A stretch of DNA of 50,561 nt from an uncultured Eubacteriales bacterium (GCA_949294665.1 CASFID010000073.1:1-50561), one strand, 5' to 3'; shown: positions 17,468 to 27,380, counted from the first letter of the stretch. The notes: generated by a model not told the origin, from the sequence alone. Numbers and translations are program-made.

Positions 17468-20400
17468 GTGGATAAGTATGAATATAAACTAAAGACAGAA
17501 CAGATGCTTGAATTGATGGAGGAAGGCTCATATAGAAAGGCTGCAGATATAGCAGATACGATCGACTGGAAACGTGTCCGCAATGCTGCAATGCTGACAA
17601 ATGTCAGTGATATTTATGAAAAAAATAAAGAATATCAGAAAAGCTATGATGTGCTGAATCTCGCTTACCGCCGTGCCGAAAGTAGCCGCAAGATAGTCAG
17701 CAGGCTATGTACGCTGGCGCTGAAGACGGGAAATGTGGATGAGGCGATCGACTATTATGACGATTTTATGCAGATTGCTCCTAAGGATCCCAATCAGTAT
17801 ATCCTCAGATATCAGATCCTGCGGGCGCAGAGAGCTCCGATCGAGCAGCAGATCGAAGCGCTCGAGGAATATAAGAAGTCGGAATATATCGAAGAGTGGG
17901 CATATGAACTGGCAAAGTTGTATCAGGAAGCAGGGATGACAGCAGAATGCCTTGAGGAATGCGATGATCTTATTCTCTGGTTCAGTGAGGGACAGTATGT
18001 CTATAAAGCGATGGAACTTAAGATGCAGTATAAACCACTGACGCCATCGCAGCAGGAAAAATATGACAAGAGATATGAGAAACTTTCCGAGGAGACCGAG
18101 GAAATGCCGGATGTCTTTGCCTATGCCGAATCCAGGTCAGAGGATGAACCTCAGGAAGATATCCCGGCGGGAGATAAAGGCGGAGAAATATCTTCCGATC
18201 ATCCGCAGGAGACTTCTGCGCCCAAACCGGAGGATGGAGCGGAACGCATGAAAGCGGCGGAACCGGGGAAACCTGCGGAGGAAACACCGGAAAGCAGCGC
18301 AGATGCAGGCGGTGTGAAGCGAAAAAAGATCGGTGATACAATGCCTCTTGATGAGGCGTTAAGAAAACTGCTGCATCCGGAACAAGAAGAAAAGAAAGAG
18401 GACGACATTTCGGTTGAACCCGAACTGGGCGATCTTGAAGATGCGATCGATGAGATCGAATCGGTGGTCGATGTGGATATGATAAAGAAGATCACGGAAG
18501 AGCGTGAAGCTGCGCAGGCAAAGGAGAAAAAAGAAGCCCATACCTCAGGAGAAATGAGAGAGATCATCTCAGATGACGACGATCAGATCGACGGTCAGAT
18601 GAATCTGGAAGATATATTAAATGACTGGGAAGGTCTTCCGCTGGAGGATGCAGAGGAAATCATAGAGGAAGAGGAGATCCCGGAAGTCAAGGCGGAAGAA
18701 ATCGTTGAGGAAGAGGAGATCCCGGAAGTCAAGGCGGAAGAGATCGTCGAGGAAGAGGAGATTCCGGAAGTCAAGGCGGAAGAAATCGTCGAGGAAGAGG
18801 AGATCCCGGAAGTCAAGGCGGAAGAGATCATAGAGGAAGAGGAGATCCCGGAAGTCAAGGCGGAAGAAATCGTTGAGGAAGAGGAGATTCCGGAAGTCAA
18901 GGCGGAAGAAATCGTTGAGGAAGAGGAGATTCCGGAAGTCAAGGCGGAAGAGATCATAGAGGAAGAGGAGATCCCGGAAGTCAAGGCGGAAGAGATCGTT
19001 GAGGAGGAAGGAGATCAGACAGAAAAAGGGGAAATAAAAGGGGAGACCATGGACCAACAGAAAACAAAGAAGATAGAGCCGATCCTCCCGCCGGATATCC
19101 AGCGGATGATTGATGAGATCGAAGGTGTGATTCCGCCGGAGGAGGAGAAGAAACCAGAACCGCTCAGAAAGCCGGAGAAAGAAACTCCTCGTGAAAATAT
19201 GGGGAAAGTGGCAGATGCACTGCGCATAGACGAGGATGATGATCTGGAAGAAGATTATTTAGACGAGGAAGAACTATATGATGGCGAGGAATATTTCGAC
19301 GAAGGAGAGGAACTGGACGAAGGAGAAGAATATTTAGACGAAGAAGACGCGGACGACGGCGAGGATTATTTTGACGATGAGGAAGAACCGGATGACGACG
19401 GAGAGTACCTTGACGAGGAAGAACCGGATGACGACGGGGAGTACCTTGACGAGGAGGAACTGGACGACGACGGGGAATACCTTGACGGGGAAGAACTGGA
19501 CGATGAAGAAGACTACTTCGAGGAAGAGCCGGACGAGGATGAAGAATATTTTGATGAAGATGAGGAGCCGGAAGAAGAGGCGCCTGATATTGACGAAGAG
19601 TTCCGGGTGAACCCGAAGCATGCAGACGGGCCTGACGACAGAGAAATCCCGGATGACGATGATGACAATATGGATATCCTCTCTGCAACTACACCTCTGA
19701 GCAGGAAAGAGACTGCCAAGATGATCGCAACGGGCAAGACTGCTCCGCTGCCGCTTGACGAAATTTCGGATGCGCTGTCTATGACGGATACCGGATTTGT
19801 CGTACACGGACGTTATGATCTGGAGTTGCAGAGCGGGATCGGAACGAGAGCCGGCCTTACAGAAGAGCAGAAGAAGTTGTTCTCTTACTTCGTACCGGTC
19901 AGAGGAATGAGCGAACAACTTGTGGATGTACTCGAACAGGATAAAAACTGTACGAACAGAAACGGAACGTCCAGAACAGGCAATCTCCTGATCGTCGGAA
20001 ACAAGGGAAATGGCAAGACCGTCCTGGCGGTGGACGTGGTCAAGGCGATACAGAAGCAGCGTAATATCCGTCAGGGGAAAGTGGCGATCGTAACAGGGGA
20101 TTCTCTGAATAAAAAGAAGATCAGCGACATATTTGATAAATTATACGGCGGGGCTCTCATTATTGAGAAAGCCGGAAAGATGAGTGAAAAAACAGTCGCA
20201 CGTCTCAATAAGGCGATGGAAAAAGATACCGGAGAACTTCTTATCGTGCTTGAGGAGCAGAGAAAGCCGATAGACCGCCTGTTATCGTCGAACAGAGAGT
20301 TCAGAAGAAAATTCACCTCTCGCCTTGAGGTGCCGATCTTTATTAACGATGAGCTTGTTACATTCGGTCAGACATATGCTCAGGAAAACGGATACCGGAT

Positions 20401-20614
20401 CGACGAGATGGGGATACTCGCCCTGTACAGCAAGATCGATTCTCTGCAGCGCGAGGATCATGCAGTGACAGTGGCAGAGGTAAAAGGTATTATGGACGAT
20501 GCGATCCAGCACTCACAGAAAGCTTCGGCGAAGAAGCTGGTGAAGCGTGTGTTTGGAAAGAATACAGACGAGGCGGACCGTATCCTCCTCTCAGAAAAAG
20601 ACTTTAATATCTGA
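17468..20614 (+). CDS. Large TPR / acidic tandem-repeat protein with a C-terminal P-loop ATPase-like domain
   Basis: A protein of about 1048 residues. The first 200 are helical TPR-like repeats. A long acidic, low-complexity region follows, with eight 14-residue repeats built on EEIVEEEEIPEVKA (18653-18988) and then an Asp/Glu/Tyr-rich stretch (DDDGEYLDEEE-type repeats). The last 270 residues form a folded domain with a Walker A motif GNKGNGKT near 844-851, resembling small AAA-type ATPases of the SpoVK/CbxX kind; a clear Walker B is not evident. The GTG at 17468 is preferred because GAGGTG lies 7 nt upstream and related clostridial proteins begin at the DKYEYKLK segment; an ATG at 17429 is the alternative. 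Function unknown; a scaffold coupling protein contacts to ATP use is inference. Confidence 0.75.
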   Translation: MDKYEYKLKTEQMLELMEEGSYRKAADIADTIDWKRVRNAAMLTNVSDIYEKNKEYQKSYDVLNLAYRRAESSRKIVSRLCTLALKTGNVDEAIDYYDDFMQIAPKDPNQYILRYQILRAQRAPIEQQIEALEEYKKSEYIEEWAYELAKLYQEAGMTAECLEECDDLILWFSEGQYVYKAMELKMQYKPLTPSQQEKYDKRYEKLSEETEEMPDVFAYAESRSEDEPQEDIPAGDKGGEISSDHPQETSAPKPEDGAERMKAAEPGKPAEETPESSADAGGVKRKKIGDTMPLDEALRKLLHPEQEEKKEDDISVEPELGDLEDAIDEIESVVDVDMIKKITEEREAAQAKEKKEAHTSGEMREIISDDDDQIDGQMNLEDILNDWEGLPLEDAEEIIEEEEIPEVKAEEIVEEEEIPEVKAEEIVEEEEIPEVKAEEIVEEEEIPEVKAEEIIEEEEIPEVKAEEIVEEEEIPEVKAEEIVEEEEIPEVKAEEIIEEEEIPEVKAEEIVEEEGDQTEKGEIKGETMDQQKTKKIEPILPPDIQRMIDEIEGVIPPEEEKKPEPLRKPEKETPRENMGKVADALRIDEDDDLEEDYLDEEELYDGEEYFDEGEELDEGEEYLDEEDADDGEDYFDDEEEPDDDGEYLDEEEPDDDGEYLDEEELDDDGEYLDGEELDDEEDYFEEEPDEDEEYFDEDEEPEEEAPDIDEEFRVNPKHADGPDDREIPDDDDDNMDILSATTPLSRKETAKMIATGKTAPLPLDEISDALSMTDTGFVVHGRYDLELQSGIGTRAGLTEEQKKLFSYFVPVRGMSEQLVDVLEQDKNCTNRNGTSRTGNLLIVGNKGNGKTVLAVDVVKAIQKQRNIRQGKVAIVTGDSLNKKKISDIFDKLYGGALIIEKAGKMSEKTVARLNKAMEKDTGELLIVLEEQRKPIDRLLSSNREFRRKFTSRLEVPIFINDELVTFGQTYAQENGYRIDEMGILALYSKIDSLQREDHAVTVAEVKGIMDDAIQHSQKASAKKLVKRVFGKNTDEADRILLSEKDFNI
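18653..18988 (+). repeat. Eight tandem 42-nt repeats inside the TPR / acidic-repeat gene
   Basis: Eight near-identical in-frame 42-nt units encode the 14-residue motif EEI(V/I)EEEEIPEVKA; a ninth, partial unit follows. They differ only at a few third positions and in Val/Ile choice, a sign of recent expansion or ongoing copy-number change. The acidic Glu-rich units alternate with the IPEVKA element. Confidence 0.95.
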
Positions 20615-20632
20615 AGATCTTGATAATGAACC

Positions 20633-20664
20633 AGAAGGGGCTGTCGCGACAGCCCCTTCTTTTG
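20633..20664 (+). terminator. Intrinsic terminator
   Basis: A perfect 28-nt palindrome at 20633-20660 (arms of 14 nt centred on TCGCGA) followed by a short T run. It ends the TPR-protein gene and can also act for the convergent gene ending at 20687. Confidence 0.85.
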
Positions 20665-20686
20665 CGCGCCTGCAGGCGCACATTTC

Positions 20687-21274
20687 TTAAGCTTCTTCAA
20701 GTTCCGGCAGGATTGACTGCATAGATTCATCGAATTCAGCATCCGAGGAGTTATGGAAGAGAATCAGGTCGTGTCCTGCGTCCAGTCTTTCCAGAGGTTC
20801 GGGAATGGAAAAATCTACAGTCCTGATATATTCGTCCCAGTGTGTCAGTTTCCATGTATCACGCTCTGAGTTTCGTTCTATCATTCTCTGGTGACAGACT
20901 TCCGGATCAGTTACCACCCAGATGATGACCAGCTTTGCCCCTTTTGCACGGAGTTTTGTGCGGAAACGCTCCAGAGTTTCCTCGTTGTGGACCTCCTTTG
21001 TAAACGGAGCGTTGATCAGGACAATGTCGTCATACTCCAGCGCCTCTACGCCAATGTCTACAATTGCTTCATATTCGTAGTCACGGATATTTTCCTCAAA
21101 AAATTTTGAACTGCGGTTGATCTCCTCGCCGGCGGCTGCAAACACCCGGTTGGATAAAGGAATTAAAGTATCTTTGTCAAGATAGACGACATGTTTCAGG
21201 TTTCTGGCAAGCTGTTTTGAAATGTAGGTCTTCCCGCAGGCAGGGGGAGATGTGACAAGTATCATTTTTTTCAT
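20687..21274 (-). CDS. Small P-loop NTPase / kinase-like protein
   Basis: A 195-residue cytosolic protein starting MKKMILVTSPPACGKTYISK, whose SPPACGKT is a Walker A motif. LDKDTLIPLSN and the acidic-aromatic segments that follow match the zeta-toxin / shikimate-kinase-like AAA_33 fold, and DPEVCHQRMIERN resembles the lid region of small-molecule kinases. No substrate-defining motif is recognised. It stands alone and leftward, with a nested inverted repeat at 21307-21356 just upstream that may control it. Confidence 0.75.
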   Translation of the reverse strand: MKKMILVTSPPACGKTYISKQLARNLKHVVYLDKDTLIPLSNRVFAAAGEEINRSSKFFEENIRDYEYEAIVDIGVEALEYDDIVLINAPFTKEVHNEETLERFRTKLRAKGAKLVIIWVVTDPEVCHQRMIERNSERDTWKLTHWDEYIRTVDFSIPEPLERLDAGHDLILFHNSSDAEFDESMQSILPELEEA

Positions 21275-21306
21275 AGCGTTTTCACGGCAGAAATGCCGGC
21301 TCCTTT

Positions 21307-21356
21307 CCGTTGTATTGATTTGTCGGTTTTATCTTAAAAAGATAAAAAGACAACGG
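21307..21356. repeat. Nested inverted repeats upstream of the P-loop kinase-like gene
   Basis: Outer arms CCGTTGT (21307-21313) and ACAACGG (21350-21356) enclose perfect inner arms TTTTATCTT (21327-21335) and AAGATAAAA (21339-21347). The structure is 33 nt upstream of the leftward start codon and about 190 nt from the glgB start. It may be an operator or a hairpin in the 5' leader; the rest of this 270-nt spacer shows no gene. Confidence 0.45.
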
Positions 21357-21499
21357 AAGTCTGATCCGCCGCCTTTGACAGTTTTATAGTAGCACTTTGG
21401 AAATGGACTTGCAAGGCCTGTAAAGCTGTTTTAACCAATGGTCGTCAGACGCTTAGAATCTTGCGATGCTTTTCCCTTTATTTTTCTGACAGTATCAAG

Positions 21500-21505
21500 T
21501 ATAAT
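21500..21505 (+). promoter_or_regulatory. Possible -10 element of glgB
   Basis: TATAAT lies 41 nt before the glgB start. The expected -35 position at 21477-21482 reads TTTATT, a poor match, so this promoter may need an activator or may not be the real one. Confidence 0.35.
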
Positions 21506-21545
21506 ATATGTATTATCAAATAAAATGAGCGGCGAGGTGGCTTTT

Positions 21546-23471
21546 ATGAAAAAGGGAAAAAGCACAAAGAAAAAACTGGAGCCTTATGAGATCGGCGAAC
21601 TGGATCAGTATCTCTTCGGTCAGGGAAATCACTATGAGATTTATGAGAAGATGGGAGCCCATAAGGTCAATCATAAAGGGCAGGACGGCGTATATTTTGC
21701 AGTCTGGGCACCCAATGCCCGGAGAGTTGCGGTCGTAGGCGATTTTAACGGATGGGATTTCGAGGCAAACTATATGGAGCGGCAGGAACCGCTCGGTATC
21801 TACACGTGCTTTGTGCCGGGAGTAAAAGAAGGAGATCTGTATAAGTTCTGCATTGAGACGCAGCAGGGGAAACGAATCTTTAAAGCGGACCCATTCGCAA
21901 ATTATGCAGAGCTCAGACCGGGGACGGCATCCCGCGTGACAGATATCTCGCATCTGCAATGGACGGATAATGCATGGATGACGCGTCGGGAGACCTGGGA
22001 TCACAGGGAGAATCCTATGTCGATCTATGAAGTGCATCTCGGATCATGGATGAGACATCCCGGAAGGGACGACGAAGGCTTCTATACCTACAGAGAATTT
22101 GCTGACACGATCGTGAAATATATAAAGGATATGGGATATACCCATATAGAGCTGATGGGGATGGCAGAGCATCCGTTCGACGGCTCCTGGGGATATCAGG
22201 TGACGGGATATTACGCGCCGACTTCCAGGTACGGAACGCCGGAAGATTTTGCGTATATGATAAATGAACTGCACAGGAACAATATCGGCGTCATTCTCGA
22301 CTGGGTACCGGCTCATTTTCCGCGGGATGCACATGGCCTGGCAGATTTCGACGGGACCCCGACTTATGAGTATGCAGATCCCAGGAAAGGAGAACACCCT
22401 GACTGGGGAACGAAGATCTTCGATTACGGTAAGCCGGAAGTGAAGAATTTCCTTATTGCAAACGCACTGTTCTGGATCGAGCATTATCATGTGGACGGGC
22501 TTCGCGTGGATGCAGTGGCTTCTATGCTTTATCTGGATTACGGCAAGCAGGACGGCCAGTGGGTAGCGAATAAATACGGAGGTAATGAAAATCTTGAGGC
22601 GATCGAGTTCTTCAAGCATCTGAACTCCGTCGTGCTCGGCAGGAATAAAGGCGCTGTCATGATCGCAGAAGAATCCACCGCATGGCCTAAAGTGACAGGA
22701 GCGCCGGAAGATGACGGACTCGGTTTCAGCCTGAAATGGAATATGGGATGGATGCATGATTTTATAGAATATATGAAACTTGATCCGTATTTCAGAAAGA
22801 ACGCGCATCACATGATGACATTTGCCAGCTCTTACGCCTACAGCGAGAATTATATCCTTGTGCTCTCTCACGACGAAGTGGTGCATCTCAAGTGTTCGAT
22901 GCTCAATAAGATGCCGGGACTTGGATTTGATAAATATGCAAATTTGAAAGTCGGTTATGCATTTATGACAGGGCATCCGGGCAAGAAACTGCTCTTTATG
23001 GGCCAGGAGTTCGCGCAGCTTCGGGAATGGAGCGAGGAGCGTGAGCTCGACTGGTATCTTCTGGCGGAGCCGGAGCATCAGGCTATCCAGAACTGGTACA
23101 GGGATCTTCTGCATCTGTATAAGAAAAATAAAGCACTCTATGAGATGGATGCACATCCCGAGGGATTTGAGTGGATCAATGCGGACGATATTTTCCGCAG
23201 TATCTACAGTTTTATGAGACATTCTAAAGACAATAAGAAGAATCTGCTGTTTGTATGTAATTTTACGCCTGTGGAGCGCCCGGATTATCGTGTTGGCGTG
23301 CCGCGCAGGAAACAGCTGAAGCTCGTACTCAACAGCGACGAGAAGAAGTACGGCGGATCCGGCGCGGAGAGACCTTCGATCTACAAACCGGTGAAACAGG
23401 AGTGCGACGGACAGAAATATTCGATTGCTTATCCTCTGCCGGCATACGGAGTTGCAGTATTTGAGTTCTGA
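21546..23471 (+). CDS. glgB: 1,4-alpha-glucan branching enzyme
   Basis: A 641-residue GlgB that introduces alpha-1,6 branches into glycogen in the cytoplasm. The N-terminal CBM48 domain (YFAVWAPNARRVAVVGDFNGWD) precedes a GH13 barrel with all catalytic residues: Asp322 in DGLRVDAV as nucleophile, Glu375 in AEEST as acid/base, and Asp443 in LSHDEV. Length and domain order are normal. The ATG at 21546 has GAGGTG 6 nt upstream; an ATG at 21525 is also in frame but lies before that site. No other glycogen gene is adjacent, so glgB is isolated from a glgCDAP cluster in this window. Confidence 0.97.
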   Translation: MKKGKSTKKKLEPYEIGELDQYLFGQGNHYEIYEKMGAHKVNHKGQDGVYFAVWAPNARRVAVVGDFNGWDFEANYMERQEPLGIYTCFVPGVKEGDLYKFCIETQQGKRIFKADPFANYAELRPGTASRVTDISHLQWTDNAWMTRRETWDHRENPMSIYEVHLGSWMRHPGRDDEGFYTYREFADTIVKYIKDMGYTHIELMGMAEHPFDGSWGYQVTGYYAPTSRYGTPEDFAYMINELHRNNIGVILDWVPAHFPRDAHGLADFDGTPTYEYADPRKGEHPDWGTKIFDYGKPEVKNFLIANALFWIEHYHVDGLRVDAVASMLYLDYGKQDGQWVANKYGGNENLEAIEFFKHLNSVVLGRNKGAVMIAEESTAWPKVTGAPEDDGLGFSLKWNMGWMHDFIEYMKLDPYFRKNAHHMMTFASSYAYSENYILVLSHDEVVHLKCSMLNKMPGLGFDKYANLKVGYAFMTGHPGKKLLFMGQEFAQLREWSEERELDWYLLAEPEHQAIQNWYRDLLHLYKKNKALYEMDAHPEGFEWINADDIFRSIYSFMRHSKDNKKNLLFVCNFTPVERPDYRVGVPRRKQLKLVLNSDEKKYGGSGAERPSIYKPVKQECDGQKYSIAYPLPAYGVAVFEF

Positions 23472-23508
23472 TACGGCAGACCGCATATATTATTAAAATC
23501 AGACCGGG

Positions 23509-23543
23509 ACCGGACATTGGAGCGTATGTCTGGCTCCGGTTTT
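23509..23543 (+). terminator. Probable terminator after glgB
   Basis: ACCGGA at 23509-23514 pairs with TCCGGT at 23535-23540; an imperfect inner stem (CAT/ATG) follows, and T4 closes it. Confidence 0.5.
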
Positions 23544-23657
23544 ATAATGTATAAAAATAGACGGAAAATCAAAAAAATAATCAGAAAAATATATTAAAAT
23601 CTTTAAAGAAATGATATAATAAACCACGTACATACTAAACCGGAAGGAGAGATTTAA

Positions 23658-25757
23658 ATGGACAATCAATTGGCACTACTGACATTATGCGGCTCCATTA
23701 TCGCGCTTTTGTTTGTGGCAAGCAGAGCGCAGAAGGTACTCCGTTTCTCAGAAGGAAGCGATACCATGAAAAAGATTTCCGCATCCATCCATAAGGGGGC
23801 GATGGCGTATCTGCGCCGGCAGTATAAAATCCTGGTCGGGTTTTTTGCGATTATGTTTGTGATCCTGTTTGTGATGGCAGCACTTGGACTTCTGACCTGG
23901 TTTGTTCCTTTTGCGTTTGTCACAGGCGGTTTCTTCTCAGGCTTATCGGGATTTGTTGGAATGCAGATCGCTACAAGAGCAAATGCAAGAACTGCCGCGG
24001 CATGTCAGAAGAGTCTGAACAAGGGACTGAATGTGGCATTTTCGGCCGGTTCAGTCATGGGATTTACAGTAGTCGGACTCGGACTTCTGGACATTTCGAT
24101 CTGGTATCTTCTTTTGAAACTTGTATTTAAACTTTCGATTGAAGATATTACAAGTACAATGCTTACATTTGGAATGGGAGCATCTTCGATGGCACTGTTT
24201 GCCCGTGTCGGCGGCGGTATCTATACAAAGGCGGCAGATGTGGGGGCTGACCTTGTAGGAAAGGTAGAGGCGGGAATTCCGGAAGACGATCCGAGAAACC
24301 CGGCTGTTATCGCAGACAATGTGGGGGACAACGTAGGCGACGTTGCAGGTATGGGCGCGGATCTTTACGAATCTTATGTAGGTTCTATCTTGTCAGCGTG
24401 TGCCCTTGGTGTTATCGCATTTAATAAGATTGTTGAGGTAGACAGAGTAAATGCGGTGATCATTCCGATGGTGCTGGCGGCAGTCGGCGTGCTCGCATCG
24501 ATCATCGGGTCGCTTCTCGTAAAGACAGGAGAGGATACGGATCAGAGCACACTTTTGAAAGCGCTCAGGCGTGGTACGAATACGAGTGCTGTTATCATCG
24601 CAGTCGTGGCGTTCCCGCTTGTATGGTTTATCCTCGGCAGCCACTATATCGGCTTCTATTTTGCAATCCTTGCCGGACTGCTTGCCGGTGTGCTGATCGG
24701 ATTCTTTACAGAATACTTTACATCAGACACCTATAAACCAACACAGAATCTGGCGAATAAATCAGAGACCGGTTCTGCGACGATCATCATCGGAGGCTTA
24801 AGCCTTGGAATGCTTTCCACAGCAGTGCCGATCATCATTATCGCGATCTGCGTAATGGCTGCATACGCATTCTCCGGCGGATTCGTCGAGTCAACAAGAG
24901 GACTTTACGGCATTGCGCTGGCGGCAGTCGGGATGCTTTCAACACTGGGCATTACTCTTGCAACGGATGCTTACGGTCCGATCGCCGATAATGCCGGCGG
25001 TATTGCCGAGATGGCGGGCCTGGATGCAGAAGTCAGAAAACGTACGGATGCTCTGGACTCTCTTGGTAATACAACAGCTGCAACAGGAAAAGGCTTTGCA
25101 ATCGGATCTGCAGCACTTACGGCTCTTGCTCTGATCGCTTCTTATGTAGAGAAAGTGCAGGAAGTAGGCGGAGCGGATATCTCACTTGATATGAGCGTTA
25201 TGAATCCGACCGTTCTTGTCGGTATCTTCATCGGAGCGTGCCTGCCGTTCGTATTTGCAGCACTTACAATGGATTCTGTCGGACGTGCGGCTCAGAGTAT
25301 CGTAGTTGAAGTTCGCCGCCAGTTCAAAGAGATTAAAGGACTGATGGAAGGAAAAGCGGATGCGGACTATGAGACATGTGTTGATATCTGTACAAAAGCG
25401 TCTCTCCATGAGATGATCCTGCCGACTCTGCTTGCGATCATCACTCCTGTTGTGACAGGACTTATCCTTGGATATAACGGTGTGATCGGACTCTTGACCG
25501 GTTCAACGGCGACAGGATTTCTGATGGCGATCTTTATGGCAAATGCAGGCGGCGCATGGGATAATGCGAAGAAATACATCGAGGGCGGCGCTCATGGCGG
25601 AAAAGGAAGTGAGTGTCATAAAGCGGCTGTCGTTGGAGATACTGTTGGAGATCCGTTCAAGGATACGTCAGGACCGTCTATCAATATCCTGATCAAGCTC
25701 CTTTCGATGGTATCGATCGTATTTGCAGCTCTGGTTGTGAATTACCATATCTTCTAA
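23658..25757 (+). CDS. hppA: Membrane-bound K+-dependent-type ion-pumping pyrophosphatase
   Basis: A 699-residue polytopic protein that couples hydrolysis of pyrophosphate to export of H+ or Na+. The pyrophosphate/Mg site is clear in [20 protein letters not shown] and [11 protein letters not shown], and in a second Asp-rich segment near the C-terminus ([16 protein letters not shown]). The segment [10 protein letters not shown] carries Ala where K+-independent enzymes have Lys, which places it in the K+-dependent group; H+ versus Na+ cannot be read with certainty. The ATG at 23658 follows GGAAGGAG. A TATAAT at 23615-23620 may be its -10 element, without a good -35. Such pumps recover energy in anaerobes. 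Confidence 0.96.
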   Translation: MDNQLALLTLCGSIIALLFVASRAQKVLRFSEGSDTMKKISASIHKGAMAYLRRQYKILVGFFAIMFVILFVMAALGLLTWFVPFAFVTGGFFSGLSGFVGMQIATRANARTAAACQKSLNKGLNVAFSAGSVMGFTVVGLGLLDISIWYLLLKLVFKLSIEDITSTMLTFGMGASSMALFARVGGGIYTKAADVGADLVGKVEAGIPEDDPRNPAVIADNVGDNVGDVAGMGADLYESYVGSILSACALGVIAFNKIVEVDRVNAVIIPMVLAAVGVLASIIGSLLVKTGEDTDQSTLLKALRRGTNTSAVIIAVVAFPLVWFILGSHYIGFYFAILAGLLAGVLIGFFTEYFTSDTYKPTQNLANKSETGSATIIIGGLSLGMLSTAVPIIIIAICVMAAYAFSGGFVESTRGLYGIALAAVGMLSTLGITLATDAYGPIADNAGGIAEMAGLDAEVRKRTDALDSLGNTTAATGKGFAIGSAALTALALIASYVEKVQEVGGADISLDMSVMNPTVLVGIFIGACLPFVFAALTMDSVGRAAQSIVVEVRRQFKEIKGLMEGKADADYETCVDICTKASLHEMILPTLLAIITPVVTGLILGYNGVIGLLTGSTATGFLMAIFMANAGGAWDNAKKYIEGGAHGGKGSECHKAAVVGDTVGDPFKDTSGPSINILIKLLSMVSIVFAALVVNYHIF

Positions 25758-25820
25758 GGAAGGTTATCGAATCTGGAAGAGAATATATGAGATAAGCTTC
25801 TGTTATCTGAAAGACAGTAA

Positions 25821-25865
25821 GCACCGGACAGACCGGGAGGAAATCCCGGACCGTCCGGTGCTTTT
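25821..25865 (+). terminator. Intrinsic terminator after hppA
   Basis: GCACCGGAC at 25821-25829 pairs perfectly with GTCCGGTGC at 25853-25861, with an inner CCGGGA/TCCCGG stem, followed by T4. Confidence 0.85.
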
Positions 25866-25985
25866 GCAATTGTCTTATAAAAAATATTAAAAAATTTTCA
25901 ATTATATAAAACCTTTTCGCAATCTGACCTGTCTAAGCTATGTAAGAACAAGGTATAGGAGTATGCAGAGAGGAGTGATTTATTC

Positions 25986-26327
25986 ATGCCGTTAGTGAAA
26001 AATGCACTGGAAAACAGGATCACCGCCGCGCGTCAGGATAGAATCGGCGATGTAAACTATGCAGCGTATATCCTGGAGCTGGTATGCAATATGTCTTTGG
26101 AAGATTACATAAATAAATGTGTACCGGATCTTCCGAGAGAGGATATCGATAAGCTTCTTAAGTGTCTGAAACTTGACGCCTATGAGGCCTGCTATATTAC
26201 GTTTGGAGAAGTGTGCGGTCTGATAAGTGAAAAATGGGAAAGGCTTCCGAAGGGAACGCTGCCGGATGAGCCGCTGCTGGAGGCGATGGCATGTCTGATC
26301 CCGTCGCCGGAGACGGAGGCGTTTTAG
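25986..26327 (+). CDS. Hypothetical protein, first gene of the ClpP/VirD4-like unit
   Basis: A 113-residue, mostly helical cytosolic protein (MPLVKNALENRITAARQD...) without recognised domain. The start has an AGAGGAG site upstream. Its stop lies 1 nt before the start codon of the next gene, so the two are translationally coupled. Its constant neighbours would be a ClpP paralogue and a VirD4-like ATPase, which makes an adaptor or substrate role thinkable but unproven. Confidence 0.7.
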   Translation: MPLVKNALENRITAARQDRIGDVNYAAYILELVCNMSLEDYINKCVPDLPREDIDKLLKCLKLDAYEACYITFGEVCGLISEKWERLPKGTLPDEPLLEAMACLIPSPETEAF

Positions 26328-26328
26328 T

Positions 26329-26754
26329 ATGAGGAATATGGAACTCAGGAAGATCCCTCTGGAGGAGCGGATCAGTCGTATGAAACCCAGGGAAGACGAA
26401 GACTGTGAGAACAGCAGTGCATGGCGTGCGTACTGTACAGGCAGATGGATGAGGAGCATTGGACTTAAGGAATATCAAGCCGGTGTGATGAAGCTTTTGG
26501 ATGATCCTGGTCTGGCCGAGGCATTACAAAAGCTGGATTTTCTGACAGCCTGTAAAAATAATTATTCGCTATCCGGTTTCCTGGCAAATATCTGGCCGTG
26601 TGACAAGAGGAGCTGGTATGTCGGCATATTTGAGTATGTGATCCTCCCGTTTGCCAGGATATCTCAGAAATCCAGAGAAAAATGGATGGATGTCAGCGAG
26701 GCGAGAGAGTTTCCCTTTGATGATCTGCCGGATGACAATCTGCCGTTTGATTAA
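26329..26754 (+). CDS. Hypothetical protein, second gene of the ClpP/VirD4-like unit
   Basis: A 141-residue protein with an N-terminal basic/acidic helix (RKIPLEERISRMK), a Trp/Cys-containing middle and a very acidic tail (FDDLPDDNLPFD). No family is recognised. The start at 26329 follows the previous stop directly, and GGAGG ends about 10 nt upstream; an ATG at 26338 is also possible. The acidic C-terminal tail could be an interaction or degradation tag, which is speculation. Confidence 0.7.
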   Translation: MRNMELRKIPLEERISRMKPREDEDCENSSAWRAYCTGRWMRSIGLKEYQAGVMKLLDDPGLAEALQKLDFLTACKNNYSLSGFLANIWPCDKRSWYVGIFEYVILPFARISQKSREKWMDVSEAREFPFDDLPDDNLPFD

Positions 26755-26779
26755 AACAGGATAGTAGAAAGAAAGGAAT

Positions 26780-27367
26780 ATGAAAATGGGAATGCCTAAT
26801 ATTATCAAAGAAACGTGCAGCGGCTACATTACATATACGATTCAGGATGAGATGCTGATGTACAGAGAGTTGGAATGTGTGGGAGTAATCGATGAGGACT
26901 CCGTAAATTCCCTTATCCTACAGCTCCGTTATCTGGAGAGACAGGATGCGGATAAAGAGATCACAATCTATATCAACAGTCCCGGAGGCGAGATTACCAG
27001 CGGGCTTGCACTCTACGATGTGATGAAAGCGGTCAGATGTCCGATACGGACCGTGTGCATGGGACTGGCGGCAAGTATGGGAGCGATCCTGTTCGCATCG
27101 GGAGACAAAAGAGAGATGCTCGCACATTCCCGTGTGATGATCCACGATCCCCTGATCGCAGGCAGCGGGATCCGGGGAAGCGCCACATATCTGGACTCCC
27201 AGGTAAAAGATCTGATGAATACCAGGAAGATCATTGCCGGTATCTTATCAGAACATACGCATCGAACGGTGGAGGAGATCCTGGAGAAGACTGCAAAAGA
27301 CACCTGCTTTTATGGGGAAGACGCGATCGCATTCGGACTGGCGGACAAGATCATCACACGATTGTAG
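26780..27367 (+). CDS. ClpP-like serine protease paralogue
   Basis: A 195-residue protein of the ClpP family. The catalytic triad is intact: Ser99 in AASMGA, His122 in VMIHDP and Asp174 in the TAKDTCF segment. YINSPGGEITSGLALYD is the conserved oligomer and oxyanion region. It lacks a recognisable propeptide and diverges from housekeeping ClpP; there is no clpX, clpC or tig beside it. The setting (unknowns upstream, VirD4-like ATPase downstream) argues for a dedicated peptidase working with that ATPase or on its partners, rather than general proteolysis (inference). The start may be the ATG at 26780 or the one at 26786. Confidence 0.88.
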   Translation: MKMGMPNIIKETCSGYITYTIQDEMLMYRELECVGVIDEDSVNSLILQLRYLERQDADKEITIYINSPGGEITSGLALYDVMKAVRCPIRTVCMGLAASMGAILFASGDKREMLAHSRVMIHDPLIAGSGIRGSATYLDSQVKDLMNTRKIIAGILSEHTHRTVEEILEKTAKDTCFYGEDAIAFGLADKIITRL

Positions 27368-27380
27368 GAGGGGGAAGATT

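Noticed and set aside
18653-18988. CRISPR-like regular repeats
   Set aside because: The 42-nt units are contiguous without spacers and in frame within a long protein gene; they are coding repeats.
18595-19057. Long minus-strand ORFs across the acidic repeat region
   Set aside because: They are mirror frames of the repeats (Ser/Ile- or Leu/Phe-rich monotony) without ribosome sites.
22044-23486. 480-codon minus-strand ORF antisense to glgB
   Set aside because: glgB is a clear, complete gene on the plus strand; the antisense frame has no ribosome site and an implausible residue composition.
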